A stretch of DNA of 64,000 nucleotides from Parelaphostrongylus tenuis (GCA_019055375.1 JAHQIW010006057.1:30789-94788), one strand, 5' to 3'; positions 11,573 to 23,559 are shown, numbered from the stretch's first letter. The notes: a model not told the origin generated them from the letters alone. Translations and numbers: made by a program.

Positions 11573-12570
11573 CTGGAGAGCAAAGTTTTCTTTTGGTAGA
11601 GTATTTTGGAATGTTTTCAATCAAATTATGTGAAGTTATGCAAAAGTTGACGCTGAAAGACTGACGATTTTCTAGAAAATTGGAACTTGACTACTCCTAT
11701 CCGGAACTCGCGAAGAAAATACAGAACACATAAAATACATCCGTTAGGTCCTCACTGCTTGCATCACAAGACACTGTACAAGGGCCTGAGCTACTTCCAT
11801 GCTAGTTGCAATCCCAGAAACTAGAACCCCATTTTACTGATCACTTTTTACATTACATCGTTCACAGAGCAGCAAAAGACTCAGCATTCATAGCGTGCAT
11901 GATGTCATTATTGTTTGTTTACTTCAGAACAAAATCGTCCGAAATAATTCTATGAGAAATTCCGCTATTTCGAAACGCCCCAAAATCAGTTAGCAAGAAG
12001 TATTGTAAGGCATATTTTGATGAAAACGAAGTGCTAAAAAAGATATTCTGAGAAGAAGTATTAGCAAATGCGCATTTCCTCAGATGGCGCACCGCAAATT
12101 CAATGCCACCACTTAATTGTAGTTTTGCGACATTAAATTTTGACCTTCTTGGAAATTAAGTGTTCGCAGTCGAAGAAACATTGACTTTGCGAAGGTCTTT
12201 TTCAAGAAAATCCACAGTCAATGCAAGAAATCGTAAGATGTTGATTTGAAAGTTGAAGCACAACTTTCGATGCAAAACGTTATTAGCGGCAAATTTGCAA
12301 GAAGCAAAAATTGCTATAGTTGAGTTCTGATGTAAATTATCGCCTCCTACGAATGGTAGACCAATGAAATATCTTTTGTTAATGAAGACGCTGATAACTA
12401 GACAACCAATATGTGAACTTTTACGTATTTTCGCTGAGGATTTCACCAAACAGGCAAGGAACTGGATGACACCGAGAAATCAGCAAAATGAGTAAGTGAA
12501 AAGGAAAATTGCATCAGACTCGCTCGTCGAAGAAACTACTGCATGAAGACATTGATCTTGTCTAGAGGTA
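11573..12570. other. Decayed upstream region of copy A
   Basis: No exon 1 or 2 of the secreted-protein family could be found. About 12450-12150, read on the minus strand, resembles DNA at 18700-18900 (FINKRYFIG against LINKTYFIG in one frame), 51460-51640 and 54340-54530. So this is shared cassette-flanking sequence, possibly an old coding remnant. Confidence 0.45.
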
Positions 12571-13054
12571 GGCGAGTCCTACGTTTTGGTGAAATTGCCA
12601 ATGTATCGAGACGAGGGAAATAATTTGAAGTCGTGAAGAAAGCGACTGAGGTGATAATGAATAGAGGCTTCACTCACTTTTTTTGACGTTCCAAGTTTCT
12701 CACCAAAATATTTGTTTGTGAAACTGGAACGCCCCGGTTTCTCGCAATTTCTCCATCATGTGTTAATAATACAAAGTTTTTTATTGTATAATTCGTATAT
12801 TGAGTTCATTTCATTTGCATAATGGCCCCAAACTCTTGTGGCTCATCTCATTTCTACGAATATCTCAAAAGAATCAATTGAAAACTGAACAGCTGTTTTC
12901 ACAGATCAGTTCAAGTCATTTCATATCCTAGGTTTTCGAAGTAATCCGAGAATTAGCAACGTGGTCAAGTTAAAGTCGGCGGATATTTTCAATATGCAGT
13001 AGGCCTGACGATTGATTATTGAGCCATGCATGTGGTCCGTTGAGGTCACTTATA

Positions 13055-13102
13055 CAATGCACTACACTTGTGTCTCCCTTAACAGCCTCTTCAGCTGCGC
13101 AG
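13055..13102 (-). ncRNA. Degenerate hammerhead ribozyme, array A unit 1
   Basis: On the minus strand: CTGAAGA core present, GAAA mutated to GACA, stem II reduced, about three stem I pairs left (GCA/TGC). Probably inactive. Confidence 0.5.
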
Positions 13103-13317
13103 TAGGCTTTTGTCTTAGCCACTCCGTCTCGAGTGGAGCAAAACCCCTAAACATAAAGGAAACGAAGACACACTCTTTAGACGTGCAATTAAATGAAAGA
13201 AATCACTAAATGACAGTGTTGCACACTCGATTGCTCTTGGGTGGAATTTATGAAATATTATACCGTTCGTTTTGAGTGCTTTATCAAGACCACGCTCAAA
13301 ATACAATGGAACTTATA

Positions 13318-13365
13318 CGGTGCAATACGTGTGTTTCGGCCTTGACAGCCGCATCAGTTGCGCAG
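13318..13365 (-). ncRNA. Hammerhead ribozyme motif, array A unit 2
   Basis: On the minus strand: CTGCGCAA, CTGATGC, GGC/GCC stem II, GAAA, CACACGT, A, TTGCACCG. Stem I pairs at 6 of 8 positions using bases different from the 54.9 kb copy. Stem III is AC/GT with a 4-nt loop. The last base of CTGANGA is C instead of A, which should abolish catalysis. Confidence 0.65.
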
Positions 13366-14273
13366 TGCCTTTCGTCTTAACCAATCCCTCTCATGGGAAC
13401 CCAGCTCATCCACAAATTCAAAATAAACCCACGCGCAGCTATTTGATCTCGCCACGGCTTTGTGGTCAGTTATGATACTTGGCATAGGAGGTAAGAATTA
13501 GTTCACAGGCGATGTAATTGATTACTGCATTGAAATGCACTACGAAATTGGGCAAAATATTCAGCTTATTGCGATCATAATATTTTCTATTGAAAAAACT
13601 CCTTTCCCATTCTTATTCACAAATTATAATTGATTGACATTCATTTATTTGTTATTTGTGAGTTAGTAAGTATCCTTGTGATTACAAAGGCGGATCAGTG
13701 TGATAATACCTATCGAATCGATAGACCTGGTGTATAGAAAGCTACTCTGTTCAAAAACATTATCGCTAAACGTAGATCTTCATGCATTTGACAACACTTG
13801 AAGGTAAGTTGTGTTGGTTGTTTTTATCACGATACAGAGCGAACATTGGTTGGTCTCATTTTGTGGTATTTAACTGATAGAGCAATCGAACTAGTGCTCA
13901 CCTAACCAGTGACCGCTTGTTATTACTCCTACAGTCTGATGATTATATAGAAGAAGAGCTCATCCGTTAGTATATTTACTTTTGAGAACGGCGATCGGAA
14001 GTGTCACTCTGGAAAACCTTTACTCAGGACTCAGCAGGTGAGTGAGGGTTGTAATGAATTCAATGAACCCTCTTACGCCTTCAAATGATTGACATTACAC
14101 ATAGGTAAAGAAAACAAAGCTCGTCCCAAAACCAGTATGTTGTTGAGCACACCTAGCAAATAATTCTGTTTTGTATGCTGACACTATGAGATAATAAACA
14201 ACGTCGCCAGCGCTGTAAAAAATCTGCCTGTTATGAGTTTTTTCACAAACGCTGATAGGAACTGAATAAGTAG

Positions 14274-14305
14274 TTCCGCGTTGTAGCAGTTCCGTGTTTT
14301 AGCAG
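14274..14305 (-). repeat. Two units of a 16-bp repeat
   Basis: On the minus strand: CTGCTAAAACACGGAA then CTGCTACAACGCGGAA. The same unit forms longer arrays at 16471-16550 and 48965-49028. Confidence 0.6.
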
Positions 14306-15299
14306 ATTTGCTGAGTGACGTATAGCTTTGCCATGACATTCTATTTTCAATTCGGATACGACACTGCACGAAGATGGTGGTTCAACCCATGCTTTTTGAA
14401 ACTTCAGTGTATATAATAAGTTATGTGGGCCATTGAATTGTATATTATTTGTGGCTCCCAGCTCGAAAAGCGCTGTCATGATATCTGGTTCTTGAAGTGT
14501 AGTTCTCTCAATGCTGTTGATTGCAGCTCGAACTCTAGAAGAAAAATTCAAATTGCTTCCAGTGAGAATTTTATGGTCTCTACGGAAGTTATGGCGAAGG
14601 CAATATCAACAAATTCGAATGTCAGTTCTCGCACTGGTCTTGATCTTGTGCATGCTTGCACTAACTTTCAAAGTGTAAGTTGTACTGCAATTGCTCGTCA
14701 ACTTTCAGCTCTATTTTCCTCCCGTGCAGCTTCAGAGATGCAGAGTATTCGAACTTGTGCATTATACAAGTGCAGTTGCTGTGCGCTTTCTGCTTTGAAG
14801 CCTCAGGATTTCGTCGTGGATGCTGCTTTTGAACAGAGAAAAGTTGAAAGCGTGTACAACCTGTGTATATCTGTATCTTCTGATGTCCGTCAAAGTTTGA
14901 CACTGTGAAACAGCTTTTTTTTACTATGGTGAGCCTACCTAAGACATACGTCACAAAATCCGTCAATAAAAGACTTGAATGAAAAAGGTGCCACAGCATT
15001 TATTTCCAACTATCGTAATCCCGGCTTACCTATAACGATGCATGAACTATACCACGCATTAGCTTTGACGTTCATGTAATGAACTGGGATAGTATGTGCC
15101 TTTGGACAACCCATTTCCTCGGTATTTCGCGTTGACTGCCGCCATAAACTATAAGCACGATATGTGGTACATAAAATAGTTTGGAGACTTGCCAAAAATG
15201 TAACTTCCTTGTTGCCCAGCAGTGCTATCACCCGATAGAGTCAAACGCAGGCTAAACTTCAAAGTTTTGCATATCATTATCAGATTCAATTCGGTTGGA

Positions 15300-15740
15300 A
15301 GGGGATTAATTTCTGAGCCTATCCTTTTACTTGGTAAGAACTTTGCATTAGAGTGTTAGCAATCATTCAAAAGCTAAATCTCAGGAAAAACTCTCTTTTA
15401 AAGCTGTAGCATCCAAAAAAATATTATGTTCTGTTCTTTTTTTCCTATAAGCTATCATAAGAGCTTTTTTAAAGATCAAATACATTTCTAAGTTCTTCGA
15501 GACTTGCGCCATAGAAAGAGTACTGGCAATTTGAAGAATGATTTTTGCCCAGAGAAATATCAGCGAGATAAGATGCAAAACGCATGGTGCGTGTAAAACA
15601 TAATTTTTTCTAAATGCTGCACTGCTCCAAAAAGGCTTTTTTAAAAACCATCTATGTAGGGTCGCCAGCCAGAGATTTGTGTTTTTGAATGATTACTAAC
15701 ACTTTTATGAAAAGTTCGTATCCCGCGAAAGGATAGGTTT
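15300..15740. repeat. Dispersed repeat X
   Basis: Parts resemble 21860-22075, 42770-42990 and 51780-51960; the shared core is a poly-purine stretch followed by TTTNAATNATTANNACACTNNTATGAAA. No gene is seen. Confidence 0.5.
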
Positions 15741-15889
15741 GAAAATTAGTACTTTTCTATACAAAAAGAACCAATCATCACTCAGAGTCTTCGTATATTA
15801 TAGATCCTTATTTAGCATTTTAGCACACTATTTATTTGTCCTCAGGGCTTTTTCTGTTAATTTCCACCGTGCGTATTTCTTTACTTCTT

Positions 15890-16110
15890 TTATTCAGTTC
15901 GCTAGTTTTCGTCTTCTCGAACGTAGTAGAATACTGGCTGACCATGTCACCTTGCAATATCGAGGGTAGTCTGATTGTTTGGCTACATAGGACGTTCGTT
16001 ATTGACCAACGGAGAGTGATGGGGAGGAGCGCAGTACAGACCGCGCGCGCAGCAACGAGCATCGCAACCACTCGGTCACAAAGACCCATAGAACTTTACC
16101 ATGATTAACA
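15890..16110. repeat. Dispersed repeat Y
   Basis: Aligns with 58250-58490: shared AGAATACTGGCTGA near the start, GTTGACTG/ATTGACC in the middle, and GAGCATCRCRACCACTCG near the end. Moderately GC-rich. No coding signal could be established. Confidence 0.6.
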
Positions 16111-16239
16111 TTTCAGCGCTTTCGCCTTTGCCAGCGTCACGATGACTTGAATCGAGTGTCCACTGTCATTTTGTTTCTTATCTTGGTCGACACAACTGTC
16201 ACATTTAGACAATCGAGTACCATGAAGTATCTGCGCGAA

Positions 16240-16650
16240 TAAAACTGGCTGCCTTCCATAGTGATCTCCAGTCTCTCTGAAATGATCTGTCGCCTAGTAG
16301 ACAGCAATCTACATGAGTGACCAAATCTGTTTGCTCACACGGCCTTGTATCAAACAGGTATGGAAACATTCGTTGAAATTCGTCGATTTAGTACAATAAG
16401 TTTCCGAAGTTTAGGAAGAAGTTATGGCGAAACTGTTCTTCGCAAAGCAATTCACCAGATCATTGCATGACTGCTACAGCACGGAACTCCTACAACACAG
16501 AACGCCTCCAACGAGGAAATGCAACAACACGGAGCTGCACAACACGAAGGTGCTTACTTAGCTTCGTCTGGCGTTCATGAAAATTTCTTAACACGGCCGA
16601 AGACTTTTAAGCGTTGACGGTGCTTTCGTTTGTCATTCGCTATGCGAACA
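16240..16650. repeat. Dispersed repeat Z
   Basis: Aligns with 48740-49170, including CTAGTAGACAGCAATC, a TTTAGTACAA stretch and an ACACGGC stretch. Contains the 16-bp tandem repeat. The part GGCGAAACTGTTCKTCGC is also present at about 26320 and 29610. Confidence 0.6.
16471..16550 (+). repeat. 16-bp tandem repeat, 5 units
   Basis: Five consecutive imperfect units: CTGCTACAGCACGGAA, CTCCTACAACACAGAA, CGCCTCCAACGAGGAA, ATGCAACAACACGGAG, CTGCACAACACGAAGG. Confidence 0.8.
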
Positions 16651-17224
16651 ATATCAGTATTTCTTTAAAATTGAGATGTAATTGGTTGCATGTGTTAGGT
16701 CGCTTGCACAGAAGCGTGAAAAATTTTCCATTACATCACCATACATTTCCAACCCTAAGTGGATAGTTTTTAGAAGTGACACGCTCATGCCATCGTTCTT
16801 TGCATACAGTTGTATGAATTGATAAGAGAACTCTCCTAATTTACTCGACGAACTATTAGCATACAAATGAAGAGTCACTGATTTTATTGAGCGCCATCCT
16901 GATCGTTTGAATGCCTAAAATCACAAAATAAAAGCCTCATTGCTCGGTGTTGTATAACTTTGAACAGAGAGCATCTATATCTACTTCATATAGCCGTTTT
17001 AGGAAGAAAATCTTTCCGAATGCAGAGAAGATCAAGTATGGGGAAGCAGATACTAAGCAGGGAGAGTAGCTATTTTTTTTGGTGGGTATATCGACTCAAG
17101 GGCAATCACGAAATCGATGAATTTTACCAACTGGTTTATTTTCTGATTGACTCAGAACCTTTTCAGTCTACTGTTCTTTACAACTTCGTTTTTGACACAT
17201 TCATCATATAGTCTGCAAGAATGT
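16651..17224. other. no recognisable feature
   Basis: AT-rich. Short open frames (74 codons minus at 16654-16878, 83 codons plus at 16960-17211) have no recognisable motif, splice context or paralogue in the window. Confidence 0.4.
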
Positions 17225-17445
17225 TTCAAGCTTTTATGGAGTCGATATGTTACGTACCGTTCGTGGCTCACGCGTGTTTCGGCGTTATCGCCATCATCAG
17301 AGTGTTTTCTGTAGTCTTGTTGCACTTATCATAGCGATGATGACGATGATAGTACGATGAATAGTATATCGTGGCCACCAGCGTACCTACAGTCGATGTT
17401 ATGCGGCTGGTACAAACAATATATTGCAAAATAACGTTGAGTGAT
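17225..17445 (-). mobile_element. PLE-type terminal repeat, unassigned family, with hammerhead-like motif
   Basis: On the minus strand: CTGATGA, one extra T, GGCG/CGCC stem II with loop ATAA, GAAA, then CACGCGTG. The layout matches the PLE termini of families 1 and 2. The cleavage-site base would be G, which is not permitted in hammerheads, so this copy is probably inactive. The rest (17370-17430) resembles 53980-54060. Confidence 0.5.
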
Positions 17446-17520
17446 TCGTAAAACTATGACGTTAGTCAGAACTTGTACCGCAATCCAACCTTTCCGGGAT
17501 CGCGTGCTTAACCAACTGCA
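17440..17520 (-). mobile_element. tRNA-derived SINE, family 2, head fragment
   Basis: On the minus strand: GCGCTGGTAGTGCAGTTGG, then TTAAGCACGCG and a weak box B. Resembles the heads at 17830, 27620 (-) and 29150. Confidence 0.5.
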
Positions 17521-17829
17521 CTACCAGCGCTTGTTTGACCACCACTCTTTCTACTCTATAAAGCATCATTATGTCAGAATTCAACGGCCAACGCTTGGTC
17601 TAGCAAGTCATATCGCCAATGACCAAGTTACGCTGGCAGATATTGTATACACGTAATTGGCAAAAATTCGTTTTTAATCAACCGCTGAATAGCTGATAAG
17701 ATGTTTGTCGATCACATGTATCTATATTGTCACCGTAACTGGGATCGATGTCGATAAGGCTTGCCATGCCAAACCGATGACTGTTTGCCGCTAAGACATC
17801 GATGTGTTGTAGCTCAGAAAGAATGGTGG

Positions 17830-17950
17830 CGAAAACATGCGCCGGTATTACAAGTGATTAAGCACACGCTTCTGGAAAAGATGAAATTCGTGTTCGAATC
17901 CTGTCTGACCTCAAAGTCTTGCACATCACTCAGCATTGTTGGGTAAAATA
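17830..17950 (+). mobile_element. tRNA-derived SINE, family 2, copy b
   Basis: Box B is GTGTTCGAATCC. The tail CAAAGTCTTGCACATCACTC matches the tails at 27718-27760 and 29210-29250. Confidence 0.6.
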
Positions 17951-18049
17951 TTATTTGTGCCAACCTCAATACGTCGACATTACGTACGCTGGTGACCATG
18001 ATATATTTTTCCATCGGCGTACTATTTATCGTCGCCATATCTCTATAAT

Positions 18050-18960
18050 AGAGGCCAATGGCTCCTGAAGAGCTTATAATAATGGCGAAATCTGCCGAAA
18101 AGCGCATAAGCCACGAACGGAGCGAGGCATATTAACCTCAAGCAAGCTTGAAAATATGCCTACAAGTTATACATTGATTTAGAAACTCTAGTTGCGATAT
18201 GAGTCGAACTGATCACCTATTATTAGAGAGCAGCATTTCGACTTACTCCAAATAAACCTTTTTGGAACATTGGATGAATGAGTGGAACTACTGGAGAGTT
18301 TTGACCGAAACACAAATGAAATTAACTTTCACTTTACGATATGTGCAATAACATATTCTGTTTTGCACACATCTCGAAGAAACTGCGCAAATTGGCGACG
18401 TTACATAAACATCTGCTTTGGTGAGAAAATGGAACGTTAGAAACGGTGAGTAAGGGTGCTCCTGCTTAGTGTCAAGTCAGTCGCATTCTTAGAAACGTTT
18501 ACTTCACTGAGCCATTTCGATTCCTTGCCAATCCCTTAAAGTGTGGGAATCCCGCACGTCATGACAAGACTTATTACCCTAATATCATTGCTTTTTCTAC
18601 CATCATTTCTGAGAGCGTTTCCTTTTTGCTCCCTCATATTAAAGTATTTTAGAAACAATCTTAATCCAAGTCCCCTTTCAAATTCTTCGGCGGAATTCTT
18701 TGATAAGTTCTCACTTGAGTTATCGGTCGCCTTCCTCATCAACAAGACATATTTTATAGGCGTAGAAATGCAGAAACTATGAGAAAATGAAAGATTATCA
18801 AACGCAATCTCTGTTCTTTTCTAAATTCGTTGCCAGGAACTTTTCCAAGCAGATGTTGTGTTTCGATTTTGTCAATCGACACTTCTTTTACAGATTTTCG
18901 CTTGAAGGTGCAATTGTAATTTCGACATTTTCTCTATTACGAATATTTTAATTTTGGAAA
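18050..18960. repeat. Cassette-upstream block, copy 1
   Basis: Aligns with 50780-51660 in the same orientation. Landmarks: an element like GCGATATGRGTC, GGTGAGTAAGG followed by GTGTCAMKTCAGTCGCATTCT, and AACAAGACRTATK. Parts recur near 30370-30450, 54230-54540 and 12150-12450 (-). It precedes a member of the secreted-protein family by about 0.4 kb. No ORF in it is conserved among copies. Confidence 0.6.
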
Positions 18961-19356
18961 GTCGGATTTTCATGACGCAGTATCAGAAATGAGAATGTGA
19001 GAACCGAATTAATAGCCTCATTTACGGATTGGTGCTTTGCTATAATTCATTCACAGGTCTCATTCAGTTCGTCATTTAACATTTGACATGCATTTGATCT
19101 CATCAACCGCTCTCGTTTTCTTCGCAGTAGCAGATTTTTTTCACACGGTTTATTTTGAGAAATTTTGCTTCAAATCAAACGGATTTCAAATTCATGTAGT
19201 CCTTGAATAAGTTGGAAATTTGAAGCATACGCTAAGTGCTGAGTACCAAATTCGACTTACATTGTGAATTATCTGGTGTAAAAAGTTGCAGTTTAGCTCT
19301 TAGTTGGGTCTACAATATTCGTATTTGTATCAGAAGAAAATGAGTATTCTTACAAC

Positions 19357-22300
19357 ATGACGAAACTTCCGAGCCATTCTATTGTAATATCGCTGCTGGT
19401 CACAGTCTCGACAGTGTTGGGATGTGGAGTGATACCTGCTGGCCAAGGTAGTAAACAAAAATTGTTTTTATAGCAGAGATATTTCCAGTCTTGCATGTAA
19501 GTTCCATAAACTTTGATAATAATAAGTACATCTAAGGCATCCTCATTGCTCAATAGGCATATAGTCAAAGCCTTTTGCTGGAACGATGTTAGATTCATAG
19601 ATTCATATTAGAAGGGGGAATTTTTGTCATAGATTATTTGATATAGTATTCAATTTTTGATTACTCACTGCGTAAACTACGAAATTCCATTTTAGCGAGT
19701 AATAGGACCTTCACCGTCACGGGCTTTACCACTTTGCCTGTTGCCATGGTTTACACTAGCGCAATGAATGCTGTTCGGTTCCCTAGTATTGCAACTAGCG
19801 AGGCGGGCGCCAGAGGATTTGTGCAACGTCTTGTAATGCAGACAGTGAGTTTTCAAATCTTAGGTTACAACTTTTTTTCGAAAATCTTGAAAGTCTTAGG
19901 CAGCAAGTGGAATTTTTGACATTTAGGCCTACAGTGTTTTCATTCTTGAGCAGCTTCACGTATTCTTACATAGCATATAGTTTTAATCTTCGATTTTTCT
20001 TTACTTTCTGGTGTATATACTTCGAATGAAGACAATTTCGAATAAATTGTTCCAACAAGCACAGAAATTTGTTCTTCAGGTGTTTGATGTTCTCGAACGC
20101 CAAGCTCGTAGCGCTCTCCTACCCGATGCTGTAATCTCAGCCATTTTGGACCAACTTGCCGTTGAGATCAGTACAATCCAATGAACTGCCCTCTGGTTAC
20201 TGGCCCAGAAGAGGATCGTGAGTTTCAGCATTGAGCAACCCATTCAAAAGTACTCAGGCAAAAATGCAACAGGCATCAAAGCTTAAAATGTTCTTATTCA
20301 AAAGAAGCGATTACTATTCCAGATAGATTGAACAACTTTTGTAGAGATACTACAAAGTCTTCAAAGTATGAAGAAAACTAATGTAGTGGCCTCAAAATTT
20401 CAAATCAGTGCCATTTTTCAGACGAGTTTAATTCTTCTTTCGATAAACATGAAGGGTACTTATAAGTTAGACGGCGACAAATTCAAAGCGATCTCATTTT
20501 TCACAGGAGTGTTTGTAAGCATTCGGAAGCTCAAATCTCCTGCTACAACTCCATGTCGCCGGTTCCAAAATATCCTTTCATAACGGTCCAATATCAAGCA
20601 TCCAATATAGAATTTTGTTTCGTACTTGCCTTTTCCTTCATTTTTATCATTTACATAATTTGCTAGAAGCACGAACAGCACATCAGCATGTAGAGGATTT
20701 TCCGTAGTGTCAGAATCTACGTTTTTATCTGAAGTTTCTGTCGATACGGTGAAAAAATCCCCAAGTGATTAACAATATTTCAAACGCGATCGATCGCACT
20801 GCCCCTGCCCCAACTCCCAGCTCCGTGAATGGCAGGTTAACAAAGTCGTCGAAAATGTAAAATTCGATCTCATTTGCCCTGCTAACGAAATTTCCAGAAA
20901 ATAAGCATAACGTTGAAATATTTGTTATTGTGCTATGAATAGGAATAAATAAGAAAAATCAACACTTAGATTAATATTGATCTTTGTCTACATTCAGGAG
21001 GCCAGAAGGACCTAAATGATTCCAATACTGAGTTCATAGCATCATCACCTAATCATAAATAAAGATTACATTGATAATAGTCTGGGGAGAGTTCTAGAAA
21101 ATGCTTGTAAAACATTTACTTATGCACCTAATACACCCGAGCAAAGACAGAACTAATAGTCAAAGTACTCCCCTCCAACTTCAAGCACTTCCTGCCACTT
21201 TCCCGGCAAAAGGTAGATTCCGTCGGCATAAAATTGATTGATTGATTAATGCGTTCACTTGCCACCGTTGCATTTGAACCAGCAGCCATTCCTGCACCTT
21301 CAACAAACTAATTTGCTCGCATGTTAACTTCTTGAAATAAGTAGTTAAATTATAAACCAATCAAGGCGGAGAAGTGAGCATCCAAATGAGCCAAAAATCA
21401 GAAATGCCGGCACCCAAAAGTTACAAGCATTTCTAGAATTCTCTCCACCTATACTATGAGGTGAACCGAAAAATTGCTACCTGCAATCATCTAGCGCCAC
21501 ATAAATTCCGTCAAGTTGTTTCTTCTTCAAGTCTGCGGCAAAGTAAAAAGGATCATAGCTGAGTAAAATGTGAACGAAAGCCACAGCGACGACTTCTTGG
21601 TAAGATAATCTGATGAGTCCAATAAAGGGAAGCTACAGCGACGATTTGTTAGTAAACAGGTAAATTGCCTGATCTACCGCGTAACTAGATAGTGATGGTG
21701 TTGAAACGGCGGCGACTATTGTTATTTCATTGCAGATTTTTTCATCGCAACGGCAGAAACTTTAAGTAAAGACGTATGATCCTGATACTACGGAAATTCT
21801 CTACACGCTGACTTGCTTTTCGTGCTTCCAGCGATTAATACATGGGATAAAATGAGAGCGAAAACGAGTTCAAAACATAAGTTTATTTTGGATCTTACAG
21901 TGTTAAAAAAGGGTGTTTTGGAAATTGGCGATGTAGAGTTGTAGCCAAAGATTGAAGCTTTCAAATGATTATAACACTTCTATGAAATTACTTGTCCGCT
22001 AATAAGATCGGTTTGGAAATCTGTCGCCGTCTAACATATGTTCAGATGAAATATCATACATGGTAGGTGATAATTTGAAGGATTAAAAATAGCAGAAAAA
22101 CAGTACTCTAAAGTGTCTTCAATCTCTTTTGTAATGCAAGAACGTGTCTTCATGTGACAAAAAGAATTTTGCAGACAACCCCAGAAACATGGATGAGACC
22201 TATTGCATTATCGTTGGCAACACGGTGACAGGAATTTGCACTGTAAAGATGAATGAGAATAAAAAGTGTAATATGCCAATGGGTGACATGGTGCAAATAA

Positions 22301-22532
22301 CGACTATTAACGGCACACACCTGACGATTTCAGGAACATTCTCGGTTAGAATGTTTTCTTTTTTGTAGAACTTTGTTTTTCAAAACATTGTTTGTAGACC
22401 ACAAATATCATCATGGCAAATTGGTCCAGAGCGATGTGGCAAAGTGTAGTGGATAGAGCTGTTCGAGTGTTGGCATCAGGGCCGTTTGGATCGCCCTTTC
22501 TTTCGGCAAGAGCGACTGTTGGTGGAAACTGA
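19357..22532 (+). pseudogene. Secreted-protein family copy B, five exons, one 1-nt deletion
   Basis: Closest relative of the intact gene at 31289-32790. Exons: 19357-19447 (signal peptide MTKLPSHSIVISLLVTVSTV, then LGCGVIPAGQ), 19696-19844 (VTGFTTLPVAMVYT), 20080-20217 (VFDVLERQARSALLPDAVIS), 22175-22344 (CIIVGNTVTGIC, HLTISGTFS) and 22398-22532 (TTNIIMANWSRAMWQSVVDR). All donors are GT, all acceptors AG, and phases match copy C. The only defect is one missing base near 20171/20172, which puts a TGA in frame 11 codons later; exon 3 is 138 nt against 139 in copy C. It is therefore either a very young pseudogene or a sequencing error in a live gene. Intron 3 is about 2 kb and holds a mariner relic. 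Confidence 0.75.
21080..21451 (-). mobile_element. mariner-family relic in intron 3 of copy B
   Basis: Imperfect terminal inverted repeats: GGGGAGAGTTCTAGAAAATG at the left against GTGGAGAGAATTCTAGAAAT at the right (complement), both continuing into GCTTGTAA. TA flanks both sides. The minus strand reads FYADGIYLLPGKWQEVLEVG then GEYFDY and a stop, a typical mariner transposase C-terminus. The catalytic region is gone. Confidence 0.7.
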
Positions 22533-22608
22533 AGTTGGGCTATGATATGTTTCGAGTCAGACATCTATAAAAGTCCGATATTTATATATTAGCAATGGAT
22601 GGAGCAGC

Positions 22609-22614
22609 AATAAA
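22609..22614 (+). terminator. Polyadenylation signal of copy B
   Basis: AATAAA about 77 nt after the stop codon of copy B. Confidence 0.5.
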
Positions 22615-22984
22615 ATGGCATATCATATGAGTATCGATTGGTAAGAGTAGTGCAAAAAATTACATGTGAGTCGACAATGTGAAGAGGTTCGGTTTAAGAA
22701 CTTTTTCAGAACAGTTGGAAAGTTTGCGAAGAACAAGGTATCAGAAGAACACTCTCTGCTTAATCTTGAAAAAACGCTGATATCAATCTCTTCCTCAATC
22801 TATAATGTAACTAGAGGAGGAAAGATCTTGAGGGCGAGGGCATAAACTGTGTGACAATATGTGAATAACACAAACATACTTATTAATATAATGAAAACGA
22901 AAATAATGTAAGTAACAGGAATGCAGTAGCACTGGAGCAAGTGGTACTGTTCTATTATGGTGACGCCACTTGAGGCCATTTGCA

Positions 22985-23463
22985 AAAGCTTTTTGTAGTT
23001 CATCGAACTAAATCAAAAATTCAATGGCATGTTTAATTTATCAAATAGCTTATTTTTGGCGTCGTACCAGTCAAAATAAGATTTTGTTTCTTATTCGAAG
23101 AATTCTCATTGGATGAAAGCTTTCTTGTAACAAACTTTTAATCGTCAGATGGAAAAATTTTTCTAAATAATAATGATAAATTTGGCTTCCGGAAAGGACT
23201 TCTTCGAGTTTTGTAACGACCGAAAGAATATTGTGTCACACTTCGTGAGCACTTCTAGTCGGCTAGGGTGTGTGTACAGCTGTAATCACCAATCCGCTAC
23301 ATAAATCACATGAGGATTTTTTGATGAAAATCAGAGATCTTTCCGACGTTCCAGAATTTTTCTACATGTCCGTGTGCTTTTTCATAAAAAAAAGACTTGT
23401 TGAAAATAATTTATCGTGTTTCAAAGAGTGACAAACTCACAGTAAAATATAGATCACTGTTTA
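22985..23463 (+). repeat. 480-bp dispersed repeat RC, copy 1
   Basis: Same-orientation match to 36885-37360 over the whole length, with shared AAAGGACTTCTTCGAG, TAGGGTGTGT, ATAAATCACATG, GATTTTTTGATGAAAA and an identical end TAAAATATAGATCACTGTT. No conserved ORF and no visible TIR. Confidence 0.8.
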
Positions 23464-23559
23464 GGAGGCCAGAAAGAATGCTCATGATTAAGTGAAATCT
23501 ATGAGCATCAAAAAACAGTTGAAGGCAGTTTACTTGTAATGACTAATCAATGTGATTAA

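Larger units (their letters stand above)
13000..13480 (-). mobile_element. Retrozyme-like tandem dimer (hammerhead repeat), array A
   Basis: Two head-to-tail units with a period of 263 bp: the stretch beginning ACTTATAC at 13048 recurs at 13311. Each unit contains a hammerhead motif on the minus strand (13055-13102 and 13318-13365). Between them lies the unit body, with GAGTGCTTTATCAAGACCACGC, which is also seen at 49640-49660. There is no ORF. Paralogous DNA at 1105-1115 lacks it, so it inserted after the duplication. Confidence 0.7.
12570..15240 (+). repeat. Segmental repeat D, copy 2
   Basis: Same-orientation counterpart of 720-5960 without the PLE insertions but with a retrozyme dimer at about 13000-13480. 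A plus-strand frame of 161 codons at 14423-14908 has no counterpart open frame in copy 1, so I treat it as chance. Confidence 0.75.

Noticed and set aside
14423..14908. 161-codon plus-strand frame, the longest in the window
   Set aside because: The paralogous segment at 5090-5570 does not keep the frame, there are overlapping open frames on the other strand, and no motif is recognisable.
16471..16550. CRISPR-like array
   Set aside because: The 16-bp units are directly adjacent with no spacers, and the genome is eukaryotic.
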